From: JAHRAW01 sp965212085
Lineage (GTDB): Bacteria > Pseudomonadota > Gammaproteobacteria > Arenicellales > Poriferihabitantaceae
Assembly (NCBI GenBank): GCA_965212085.1
Contig: OZ243042.1
Coordinates: forward strand, 1,860,001-1,924,000
Reading direction: 5' to 3'
Length of the DNA: 64,000 nucleotides
The notes below the pieces were generated by a model. It was not told where the DNA came from, did not search any database, and was given only the letters and a program-made list of their open reading frames with translations. This document shows positions 51,951 to 59,686 of the stretch, piece after piece. The stretch's first letter is position 1, and each line of letters opens with the position of its first letter. The translations under genes and the position numbers were made by a program.

Positions 51951-52217
51951 CTATTCATCCGTCAATAAATAACATAACTCTGCCTTTCCAGCAGTTCTAT
52001 AGACAAATTTTGAACATCGGTTTTGTAGGATGCGGACAAAATTTTTCGTGGCTTCATCATCAAAAGTGAAGTAAGCATACCCGTCCGTTTCCCCCACCAT
52101 TTGGGCAAGCGTGGTCTTGCCACACTGACGCGGCCCCTGTAGCAGAACCACAGGAGTATCCGCCAACGCCTCCCGCAGGCGTGGCTCAATATGACGTTTA
52201 TAAATGGGCATATTCAT
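51951..52217 (-). pseudogene. N-terminal remnant of an AAA+ (AAA_14/DUF4143) ATPase
   Basis: 88 residues. IYKRHIEPRLREALADTPVV and LLQGPRQCGKTTLAQ (Walker A), then YFTFDDEAT, match the start of DUF4143 ATPases, which are about 380-430 residues. After residue 61 the similarity ends and the frame stops. The rest has been lost, probably with rearrangement around the nearby IS. Confidence 0.75.
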
Positions 52218-52220
52218 AGC

Positions 52221-52266
52221 GGCTGATTGTTATTTTAACCCTTGGTCGATTGTTAGTCCAGCCCCT
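52221..52266. repeat. Two 23-bp tandem repeat units left of the IS
   Basis: Units start GGCTGATTGTTATTTTAACC (52221) and GGTCGATTGTTAGTCCAGCC (52244). They continue on the other side of the IS at 53408, so the element entered an existing array. Confidence 0.75.
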
Positions 52267-52270
52267 GGCA

Positions 52271-53396
52271 TGGCTCAATACATATGAGACAGGGAGACCC
52301 GATCGGTTGGTGCGGGCAAATTATAGCATTGAGCCGGGGTTTTGAAGCGCAGCGCCTGATGCGGTCGTTGGTGGTGGTAGTCTTGCAGGAAGGCTTGCAA
52401 GGCCTCGTTGAGCAGGGCTATTTCGCCCGGTAGCGAGCGGTAGAAGTTAAAGAACTCCCGTCGCAACAGGCCATTGAACGATTCCACGTGGCCATTGAGT
52501 TTCGGCGAGCGCGGCGGCAAGACGTGCAGCGGGATGTCGCGTTCGGCGCAGGCTTGTTCAAACGCGCCCTTGAATTCCGAGCCGCCATCAACCTGCACTT
52601 GTCGCGGTTGGACTTCCGCGCAGACGCGCTCGAGGGCGCGCCGGGCGCTGGCCGAGGTGGCGCCGGAGACCGCCAGGCACCAGGCTTGTCGCGAGACCAC
52701 ATCGATGGCGTTGATCACCAGGCACGAGGTCCCTTCCGGGGAGGTCACGTACATGCTGTCGAACTGCACCAAGTCGCCCGGAGCGGACGGCGCAAACGGG
52801 CGCTGCCGTCGCGCCCAAAAGCGTGGTGCCGCGCGGCTTCTGGCGTGGCACCGGCCGGGGCGAATCCGCGCGATCTTGTGCTCTTTGAGCAACTTTGTAA
52901 TCACCCGCCCGACCGTTGCCGCCGACACCTCCCAGCCATCCCGGCGCAGCACTGCGGCTATCTTGTTCTTGCCCCAGGCATACTCACCGCGCATCGCCCG
53001 CACCTGCCGGAACAATGCCGGCGTGCGCTTGCTGCGGCTGCGCACCGTGTGCGGCCGCCGCGAATACGGGGCCAGATTGCCGGGGTTGCCGCCGTAGCGC
53101 CGCCGCCAACGATACAAGGTGGCGCGTGAGATGCCCACCGCCACCGCCGCCTGGGTGGCGGTCAGCCCATCGTGCCGCGCCTGGTCAAAGCGTTGCAGGG
53201 CATGGTAGCGATGACTGATTTGTGGATCGGATGACAGCGCCTCTTCGCGCTGCTGGAGTTTGATCAGCCAATACGCTTTCTTGGAAAGGCCTGGGCCATA
53301 TACGGTAAACTGACGCATGGGGGGATCCTCTTGTTTGGTTGCAGGAATGGATCCCCCCTCTTTTACCTCATATTCGTCTCATATGTGATTGAGCCA
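52271..53396 (-). mobile_element. Insertion sequence with rve-type transposase and 20-21 bp terminal repeats
   Basis: Left end TGGCTCAATACATATGAGAC (52271-52290); right end (53376-53396), read inward, is TGGCTCAATCACATATGAGA plus C, so one base differs in length. Total about 1126 bp with a single ORF. No clear target duplication flanks it. Complete ends and an intact ORF suggest recent arrival. It splits the 23-bp repeat array. Confidence 0.9.
52275..53318 (-). CDS. IS transposase, DDE integrase-core type (IS481/IS3-like)
   Basis: 347 residues. N-terminal helix-turn-helix (LTATQAAVAVGISRATLYRW), a second winged region (WGKNKIAAVLRRDGWEVSAA), and an rve core with D187 (VQFDSMY), D244 (QVDGGSEFKG) and E279 (GHVESFNG). 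C-terminal YHHQRPHQAL is typical. No frameshift between two ORFs, favouring an IS481-like layout. Catalytic residues intact. Confidence 0.9.
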   Translation of the reverse strand: MRQFTVYGPGLSKKAYWLIKLQQREEALSSDPQISHRYHALQRFDQARHDGLTATQAAVAVGISRATLYRWRRRYGGNPGNLAPYSRRPHTVRSRSKRTPALFRQVRAMRGEYAWGKNKIAAVLRRDGWEVSAATVGRVITKLLKEHKIARIRPGRCHARSRAAPRFWARRQRPFAPSAPGDLVQFDSMYVTSPEGTSCLVINAIDVVSRQAWCLAVSGATSASARRALERVCAEVQPRQVQVDGGSEFKGAFEQACAERDIPLHVLPPRSPKLNGHVESFNGLLRREFFNFYRSLPGEIALLNEALQAFLQDYHHQRPHQALRFKTPAQCYNLPAPTDRVSLSHMY

Positions 53397-53407
53397 TACC
53401 AGCCCTT

Positions 53408-53632
53408 GGCTGATTGTTATTTTGGGGCGCGTCTAATTGTCAGCCTACGCGGTCAAGGATGGCGGAATAGGGCAGGGTTTTTCAGCCTGGTGCGGGTAAA
53501 TAGCTTGTTTCATGTCCGACCAATTGCAAGTTTAGGGGGTGGCTGATTGCAAGGTTTGGGGGTGGCTGATTGTTAGGCTGGGGGCTGGCTGATTGTTAGT
53601 TTGGGGTGTGGCTGATTGCCAGTTTGCGGTCA
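53408..53632. repeat. 23-bp tandem repeat array
   Basis: Units at 53408-53430 and 53431-53453, then, after a spacer, five exact-period units from 53518 to 53632. Consensus begins GGCTGATTGTTAGTTTGGGG. Both blocks end with CGGTCAAGGATGGC, so the whole block was duplicated. Iteron-like in period, but no replication gene is near. No gene is supported in 53397-53741. Confidence 0.8.
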
Positions 53633-53741
53633 AGGATGGCCGGATACCGCAGGGTTGCTGATGGGTGGGTGCCAAAATCAAACAAACGCTCCTTTGGGCA
53701 TTTTTATCGTTTTTCCGACGCCGGAAAAATGATTGGCAACA

Positions 53742-54980
53742 TTATGTTTCGCCATATGAAATAGTTTCGTAGTCAAAAAGAATAATTTGCTTTTGAGGGA
53801 ATATCCGTCTGGCTTTCTTATGATCCTTCTTTTTTTCCTTTTCACAACTAGAAATATAGATGGACTTTATTGAACTGTGGTTAATTCTTTCAAAAATATG
53901 TTTATCATTCTCTCCAAGAGAACTGCCTAAAATTACTAATGTATCATTTAATTTCGATAATTTTTCTAAAGAACTTTTTAAATAGTCATTCTCTTTAATT
54001 TCTTGTTCTTTATCATCACTTTTCCCTGCTAATATGCAAATAATCTCTTTTTCTTCACTATTAATAATTTTTTCTAATCTTTCATATAGCGCTTTATTTT
54101 GACTTTGAGTTATTTTTTTAATAACTTGTCTGTCTTGATATATATGAAATGCACCATGCAAAAAGAAAAGGTTTTGGTGTGCTGAAAAGTTATAGATATA
54201 GTCTTCCTTAAATAAAGAGAATCCATCATTTATATTTTCTAATAAAGACTGATTTTTGATTTCTCTCCATAAGAGATCTACAGCTCTTTTAATAGTTTTT
54301 CCTGGCCATTTTTTTTCCGAAAAATAATTTTTTATATTTGTTGTAAATTCTGCTTTTGTACATGTATCTAAATTTTTAGTAACACTAGTATCTTTTACTG
54401 TGATGTTTATTTTTCCTTGTTCATACGCAGCCTTAATTTCATTGTACATACTATCGTTTTGTTGGTTTAAATCTTCTACCTGAAAAAGAGTGGTATTTTG
54501 AAAAGCTACTGTTTTTTCACCATTGCTTTTAAATTTCATTAATAATAAATATAAAAAAGCGTCATAATTGAGCGTGAAGTAATTCTTAAAATTTTTCAAG
54601 ATCAGATAAATGCCCTGATTCTTTTCTTGATAAATATTTTTTATTTGCTTGGTAACAATACTGTTTGCCGCCTTCATGAAATCTAATTTTACCTTATTAG
54701 CTACATATTTCTTAAGGAAGTCTCCCATGTTTACACTTTCCAGATTCTTTGTTAACTCAAGAATAAGATGTTCAATGTCATAGTTTTGATTTTTTATTAT
54801 TTCCTCCATTTCGTTATATCCACTGTACTCTTCCTTCATTTTCTCAAAAATACTTTTATAGTTAGTCTCAATTCCCAATGAATTATTAAAACCATTGCCC
54901 AGCAGTAAATGGCATTCTTTGCCATTTATTTCATTAAGCATTTCTTTATAACTTTTTAGTTGTATTTCTTGTGTGTTCAT
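53742..54980 (-). CDS. DUF4917 / SIR2-like protein
   Basis: 412 residues. CHLLLGNGFNNSLG (23-36) is the nucleotide-loop pattern; FTLNYDAFLYLL and LFFLHGAFHIY follow, and TLVILGSSLGENDKHIFERI closes the fold. This order marks the DUF4917 branch of SIR2-like proteins, several relatives of which deplete NAD or act in phage defence. The gene is very AT-rich compared with the chromosome, indicating recent transfer. It lies ten bases after the HsdS fragment gene on the same strand. Confidence 0.75.
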   Translation of the reverse strand: MNTQEIQLKSYKEMLNEINGKECHLLLGNGFNNSLGIETNYKSIFEKMKEEYSGYNEMEEIIKNQNYDIEHLILELTKNLESVNMGDFLKKYVANKVKLDFMKAANSIVTKQIKNIYQEKNQGIYLILKNFKNYFTLNYDAFLYLLLMKFKSNGEKTVAFQNTTLFQVEDLNQQNDSMYNEIKAAYEQGKINITVKDTSVTKNLDTCTKAEFTTNIKNYFSEKKWPGKTIKRAVDLLWREIKNQSLLENINDGFSLFKEDYIYNFSAHQNLFFLHGAFHIYQDRQVIKKITQSQNKALYERLEKIINSEEKEIICILAGKSDDKEQEIKENDYLKSSLEKLSKLNDTLVILGSSLGENDKHIFERINHSSIKSIYISSCEKEKKKDHKKARRIFPQKQIILFDYETISYGET

Positions 54981-54989
54981 CGTGTTGCC

Positions 54990-55655
54990 TTATATTGCTC
55001 TTATCTTTCCATTCATAACCTTTGGCAACAAGGCGTCTCGTAGAGTTCCAAGTGTGCGGACTTGATGGCTATTTTCAAGGATTTTTTTAAAATTCGGTCT
55101 AACACTATTTTCAAAGTTTTCTATAAAATTCTCCTGTGGTAGAGCAAAATGGATACCCTTAAAGGTAGCAGTTGTGATCGTGTCAAATACACTGCCGTGG
55201 GAAGCCGCATTCAATTTTTCAACTAGATGGTCTAGTAGCAAATAAGAAAAGAAAAAACATTCTTTATATCTCGGCAACACTCCGTAATTGGATTGGCTAA
55301 ATGCCATTGGCAATGTTTTATGATTAGACGCAATATCGCCACCGGAAAGCCATGGTATATCACCATCCCAATATTCTGCTACTGTTGTTTTTGGCGTGCC
55401 TCCGCCAATAATCTCAATAATATCGAGTAACCCTGTCTCCTGCCACCTTTCATCTTTTATTTTTGAATTTTTGTAGATATTCATGTATGTGATGAAAGGG
55501 GTCCCAAAGCCATAGTCTTCTTTTTTTATGGACGTGACTCCGCCCCGAAATTTTCCAATATCTCCTAGCTTGGCTTCTCGCCAGCCGTTTTTTTGAGATG
55601 CTCCCTTACTCATTATAAATCTGCTCTTTTGTAAACAACGTTTGTCCCTGTTCAT
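54990..55655 (-). pseudogene. hsdS: Type I restriction specificity subunit (HsdS), internally shortened
   Basis: 221 residues rather than about 400. The beginning (GWREAKLGDIGKFRGG ... PFITYMNIYKN) is the start of one target-recognition domain; it switches to IIGGGTPKTTVAEYWDGDIP, normally the start of a domain too, and ends with the conserved TLRDALLPKVMNGKI helix. This fits a deletion fusing two recognition domains, or a half-subunit that works as a dimer. No hsdM or hsdR is present. Start ATG 55655 or ATG 55613. Confidence 0.75.
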
Positions 55656-55742
55656 CTATATGGCGTTTCAAAGGCGGATAGTTGATATGTTGATATATGG
55701 AAATATCCACCTTGTAAGGTAACAGACTCTCAAAAAAACACG

Positions 55743-55928
55743 TCACAAACGATCAGCCTTGGCCTTTTCAATATCGCCATAAAGAACCAGGTCAATATCC
55801 GAATTATCTTTGTACTTCCCTGTAGCTCTTGAGCCATACAAAGAAACTTTGTCAATGTTGGGAACATTCTGAGAAAGAATATCCACAATCATACCGAGCT
55901 GATTTTTGTTTAGGCCGTGATCAAGCAT
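55743..55928 (-). pseudogene. Minimal nucleotidyltransferase (MNT antitoxin), shortened
   Basis: 61 residues from ATG 55928, whose ATG overlaps the stop of the HEPN gene (ATGCTTGA). LYGSRATGKYKDNSDIDLVL holds the GSR and paired aspartates (D44, D46) of Pol-beta-type NTases. Relatives run to about 100-115 residues; here the frame ends right after the second strand, so the third acidic residue is missing and the protein may be inactive. Confidence 0.75.
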
Positions 55929-56355
55929 CGTGGATCGTGTCATTTTCAACCGCCAGTACTTCATAGAGTTGTCCAAAGCATTGGAGATACCTTTCAACTA
56001 TTTGCTCAAGCACAATTTCAAACTCCTTGAAATCGTAGGTGTGACTCATCTTGTTGCGGGAATCCAAAGCCATCATCCACCCCTCGCCATCGTCAATAAG
56101 TTTGGCAGCGATGGCCTCTTTTATCACTGCGTTGGGCGTGACCTGACCGAACACAACATTTTTGTGTTCCAGATAGTCCTTTATAGTTTTCCATGCCAGT
56201 TCCATACATACTTCAAAGCGTTTTATCGTTCCTTCCTTTCCCAGTTGATCCAGGGATTTTTCATAATATTGGTCGGCGGCTTCTTGCAACAAAAAATAAG
56301 ATCTTTTGAAGTTGTCAAAGCGGTATTGCCAGCGTAGTTTTTTTGTGGGTTTCAT
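55921..56355 (-). CDS. HEPN-domain protein (HI0074-like, MNT partner)
   Basis: 144 residues of helices: FDNFKRSYFLLQEAADQYY, IKRFEVCMELAWKTIKDYLE and a C-terminal helix. The RNase motif R-x4-H is present as RNKMSH (R100, H105). In HEPN/MNT toxin-antitoxin pairs the HEPN protein cleaves RNA and the MNT protein AMPylates it to silence it. With the MNT gene cut short, control of this toxin is an open question. Confidence 0.85.
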   Translation of the reverse strand: MKPTKKLRWQYRFDNFKRSYFLLQEAADQYYEKSLDQLGKEGTIKRFEVCMELAWKTIKDYLEHKNVVFGQVTPNAVIKEAIAAKLIDDGEGWMMALDSRNKMSHTYDFKEFEIVLEQIVERYLQCFGQLYEVLAVENDTIHDA

Positions 56356-56402
56356 GAGGAATTGTTCGGTGTATTTATGTGATGACGTCAGCGATCAGGC
56401 AA

Positions 56403-57164
56403 TCATAAACCACCCACCCCCGCAACCAACCCAGCAAGCGACCGCCGCTGCGCCCCGTCGCCGTCGAAGTTATCCGCCGCCAGCCAAGTTTGGAACGCGC
56501 GTTCCAGCGCCGGCCATTCTTTATCAATTATGCCATACCATGCGGTATCCCGGTTGCGGCCTTTGACGACCATCATCTGGCGGAAGATGCCTTCGTAACT
56601 GAATCCGAGGCGCAGGGCGGCGTTGCGGGAGCGTTGGTTCAGGGCGTTGCATTTCCATTCGTAGCGGCGGTATCCGAGTTTGAAGGCGTTGCGCATCATC
56701 AGGTACATCGCTTCGGTGGCCATCCGGGTGCGTTGCATGGGCGGTGCGTAGTTGATGTGGCCTACTTCAACGGAGCCGGCGTTGGGGTTGATGTTGAGGT
56801 AGGCGGCGATGCCCGCCGCTGTGCCGGTGGCGTGGGCGATGATGCTGAAAAACATCGGGTCATCCCCCAGACAGGTGGCGGCGAGCCATTGCCGGTAGGC
56901 TTGCAGGGTGTCGAACGGGCCGTAGGGCAGGTAATGCCAGATGCGGTTTTCCCGGTCGAGGCGGTTGACGCGGAACAGGTCGGCGCTGTGTTTTTCTACG
57001 CTCAGCGGCTCGACGGTGCAGTATTGGCCGCGCATGGCCCGGCGGCCGGGGGGTGGCGGGGGCGACCAGTTTTCGACGATTTCGCCGAGGGGCGGGGGCG
57101 GGTCGCCGGCGTCGCCGGTTGCGATGCCCCCGCCGGCATCGTTCGCGTCATTGCTATTTGTCAT
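56403..57164 (-). CDS. GNAT-family N-acetyltransferase (RimJ/RimL-like)
   Basis: 253 residues. TVEPLSVEKHSADLF begins the fold; EVGHINYAPPMQRTRMATEA is the acetyl-CoA loop region and CNALNQRSRNAALRLGFSYE the C-terminal part typical of the RimJ/RimL subgroup. The first 45 residues are low in complexity (PPPPLGEIVENWSPPPPPG). Substrate unknown. Convergent with the accessory island; GC content is chromosomal. Confidence 0.85.
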   Translation of the reverse strand: MTNSNDANDAGGGIATGDAGDPPPPLGEIVENWSPPPPPGRRAMRGQYCTVEPLSVEKHSADLFRVNRLDRENRIWHYLPYGPFDTLQAYRQWLAATCLGDDPMFFSIIAHATGTAAGIAAYLNINPNAGSVEVGHINYAPPMQRTRMATEAMYLMMRNAFKLGYRRYEWKCNALNQRSRNAALRLGFSYEGIFRQMMVVKGRNRDTAWYGIIDKEWPALERAFQTWLAADNFDGDGAQRRSLAGLVAGVGGL

Positions 57165-57263
57165 GATTGCCAGTATTTTATGCGCTACGGCAGTTCAATA
57201 GTAGCGCGCCCGGCGTGCCCTCAACCGGCGCGCATCAACCGATGAACCGATGAAACCATCGCC

Positions 57264-58484
57264 ATGAATATCCACGAATACCAGGCCAAGGCGTTGCTGG
57301 CCGGGTTCGGCGTTGCCGTGCCCAACGGCAAGGCGGCGTTCACGGTGGACGAGGCGACCGCCGCCGCCGAACAGCTGGGCGGCCCGGTGTGGGTGGTCAA
57401 GGCGCAGATTCACGCCGGCGGACGGGGCAAGGGCGGCGGGGTCAAGGTGGTGGACTCGCTGGCAAAAGTAACCGAAGCCGCCGGTAACATACTCGGCATG
57501 CAGCTGATCACCCATCAGACCGGGCCGGCGGGCAAAGAGGTCAAGCGAATCTATATTGAGGAAGGCTGCGACATTGAGCGCGAGTTGTACCTGGGTATGT
57601 TGATTGACCGGGCCAACAGCCGCGTTACGGTGATCGCCTCCACCGAAGGGGGAATGGAAATCGAGCAGGTGGCCGCCGAGACCCCGGAAAAAATCATCAA
57701 GGTTGCGGTTGACCCGGCCATCGGCCTGCAACCGTTTCACGCGCGCAAACTGGCGTTCGGGCTTGGGCTGAGCGGCGCTCAGGTGCGCTCGGCGGTGGCG
57801 TTTTTGGGCGCCATGTACAAGGCGTTCACCGAACTTGATGCCAGCCTCGTGGAAATCAACCCGCTGGTGGTGACCCAAGGCGGCGCGTTGCTGGCCCTCG
57901 ATGCCAAGATGAACTTCGACGGCAACGGATTGTTCCGCCAGCCGCAGGTCGCCGAATTGCGCGACCGAGACGAAGAGGATCCGGCGGAAGTGGAAGCCGA
58001 CGAACAGGGCTTGAACTACATCAAACTCGACGGCTCCATCGGCTGCATGGTCAACGGCGCCGGCCTCGCCATGGCGACCATGGACATCATCAAGTTATAC
58101 GGCAGTTCGCCCGCCAACTTTCTCGACGTCGGCGGCGGCGCCACCGCCGAACGCGTGACCGCGGCCTTCAAGATCATCCTCTCCGACCCCAGCGTCAAAG
58201 GAATCCTGGTCAACATCTTCGGCGGCATCATGCGCTGCGACGTCATCGCCGAAGGCATCGTCGCGGCGGCACGGGAGGTGCGACTCGGCGTGCCGCTGGT
58301 GGTGCGGCTGGAAGGCACCAACGTGGACCAGGGCAAAGCCATACTCGCGGACTCCGGGTTGCCGGTGCTGTCCGCGGAAAACCTCGCCGACGCCGCGAAA
58401 AAAGCCGTCCATGCGGTCGGTGCCGTGAATGACGCCAACGCCGCCAACGCCGCCAACGCCGCCCAATCATCAGGGGCCAACTGA
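57264..58484 (+). CDS. sucC: Succinyl-CoA synthetase beta subunit
   Basis: 406 residues. ATP-grasp domain from MNIHEYQAKALL, with VWVVKAQIHAGGRGKGGGVK, and the CoA-ligase domain with NIFGGIMRCDVIAEGI. Makes succinate and ATP/GTP from succinyl-CoA in the TCA cycle. The last 20 residues are a repeat-made NDANAANAANAAQ tail not found in the family. Stop overlaps sucD start by one base. Confidence 0.97.
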   Translation: MNIHEYQAKALLAGFGVAVPNGKAAFTVDEATAAAEQLGGPVWVVKAQIHAGGRGKGGGVKVVDSLAKVTEAAGNILGMQLITHQTGPAGKEVKRIYIEEGCDIERELYLGMLIDRANSRVTVIASTEGGMEIEQVAAETPEKIIKVAVDPAIGLQPFHARKLAFGLGLSGAQVRSAVAFLGAMYKAFTELDASLVEINPLVVTQGGALLALDAKMNFDGNGLFRQPQVAELRDRDEEDPAEVEADEQGLNYIKLDGSIGCMVNGAGLAMATMDIIKLYGSSPANFLDVGGGATAERVTAAFKIILSDPSVKGILVNIFGGIMRCDVIAEGIVAAAREVRLGVPLVVRLEGTNVDQGKAILADSGLPVLSAENLADAAKKAVHAVGAVNDANAANAANAAQSSGAN

Positions 58485-59356
58485 TGTCCGTACTCGTTGA
58501 CAAAAACACGCGGCTCATCTGCCAGGGTTTCACCGGCTCCACCGCCACCTTCCACAGCGAACAGGCCCTCGCCTACGGCACCAACCTGGTCGGCGGAGTA
58601 ACCCCCGGCAAGGGCGGCATGACCCACCTCGGCCTGCCGGTGTTCGACACCGTCGCCGATGCGCTCGCGCAAACCGGCGCCACCGCATCGGTCATCTATG
58701 TCCCGCCGCCCTTCGCCGCCGACGCGATCCTTGAAGCCATTGACGCCGAAATCCCGCTGGTGGTGTGCATCACCGAAGGCGTGCCGGTGATGGACATGGT
58801 CGCCGTCAAGCGCGTGCTGGAAGGCTCAAACACCCGCCTGGTCGGCCCCAACTGCCCCGGCGTCATCACCCCCGGCGAATGTAAAATCGGCATCATGCCC
58901 GGCCACATCCACCAAAAAGGCGCCGCCGGCATCGTCTCGCGCTCCGGCACCCTGACCTACGAAGCGGTCGCGCAAACCACCTTTGAGGGCATCGGCCAAA
59001 GCACCTGCATCGGCATCGGCGGCGACCCGGTCAACGGCACCAACTTCATAGACTGCCTGGAAATGTTCCTCGCCGACGAGCAAACCGAATCCATCATCAT
59101 GATCGGCGAAATCGGCGGCACCGCCGAAGAAGAAGCCGCCGAGTTCATCCTCCGCAGCAAAACCAAAAAACCCGTCTGCGGCTTCATCGCCGGCCTCACC
59201 GCCCCCCCCGGCCGCCGCATGGGCCACGCCGGCGCCATCATAGCCGGCGGCAAAGGCGGCGCCGGGGACAAGATAGAAGCCTTCAAACAAGCGGGGATAG
59301 CGGTGGCGGAGTCGCCGGCTGGGTTGGGGAGTACTTTGAGAAAAGTGATTACTTAA
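58484..59356 (+). CDS. sucD: Succinyl-CoA synthetase alpha subunit
   Basis: 290 residues. CoA-binding GFTGSTATFHSEQALAYGTN, GPNCPGVITPGECKIGIMPG, and the phosphohistidine in RRMGHAGAIIAGG. Pairs with SucC. The neighbours sucAB are absent; downstream genes are accessory. Confidence 0.97.
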   Translation: MSVLVDKNTRLICQGFTGSTATFHSEQALAYGTNLVGGVTPGKGGMTHLGLPVFDTVADALAQTGATASVIYVPPPFAADAILEAIDAEIPLVVCITEGVPVMDMVAVKRVLEGSNTRLVGPNCPGVITPGECKIGIMPGHIHQKGAAGIVSRSGTLTYEAVAQTTFEGIGQSTCIGIGGDPVNGTNFIDCLEMFLADEQTESIIMIGEIGGTAEEEAAEFILRSKTKKPVCGFIAGLTAPPGRRMGHAGAIIAGGKGGAGDKIEAFKQAGIAVAESPAGLGSTLRKVIT

Positions 59357-59373
59357 AAGCGGAGCGGAAAATT

Positions 59374-59601
59374 ATGAACTATCAAGATTACATTGAAATC
59401 ACGCCGGGTAAGCGCAGCGGCAAGCCCTGTATCAAGGGCACTCGCATTACGGTGTATGATGTGTTGGGCTGGCTGGCAGAAGATATGAGTAAAGATGAAA
59501 TCCTCAAAGATTTCCCGGAGTTGAACAGCAATCAGATTCAAGCGTGTCTGTCTTACGCGGCACAGCGGGAGCATCATCTTGTGGCTGTTTCCGCGGCATG
59601 A
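59374..59601 (+). CDS. DUF433 protein (VapB-type antitoxin family)
   Basis: 75 residues: ITPGKRSGKPCIKGTRITVYDVLGWLAEDMS with EILKDFPELNSNQIQACL is the standard DUF433 helix-turn-helix. Usually encoded just before a DUF5615 PIN-like toxin, with overlapping stop and start, as the remnant here shows. Confidence 0.9.
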   Translation: MNYQDYIEITPGKRSGKPCIKGTRITVYDVLGWLAEDMSKDEILKDFPELNSNQIQACLSYAAQREHHLVAVSAA

Positions 59602-59633
59602 AGTTGTTGCTCGATCAGAACCTTTCACATTAA
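59598..59633 (+). pseudogene. DUF5615 PIN-like toxin, 11-residue remnant
   Basis: ATG at 59598 overlaps the DUF433 stop and reads MKLLLDQNLSH then TAA. MKLLLDQNLS is the usual start of DUF5615 proteins with the first PIN aspartate. The remaining 100 or so residues are gone; the break lies just before the DUF262-HNH gene, suggesting replacement. Confidence 0.7.
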
Positions 59634-59686
59634 CCGCCAGAATTACTTATGTACGCTAACACCACAAAACCAAGAGAGTAGCAAAA

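Noticed and set aside
52271..53396. IS disrupting a recognisable gene
   Set aside because: The flanks are 23-bp repeats, not coding sequence; the ATPase remnant ends before the repeats begin.
53518..53632. CRISPR array
   Set aside because: The 23-base units are directly adjacent, degenerate and without spacers; no cas gene is in the window.
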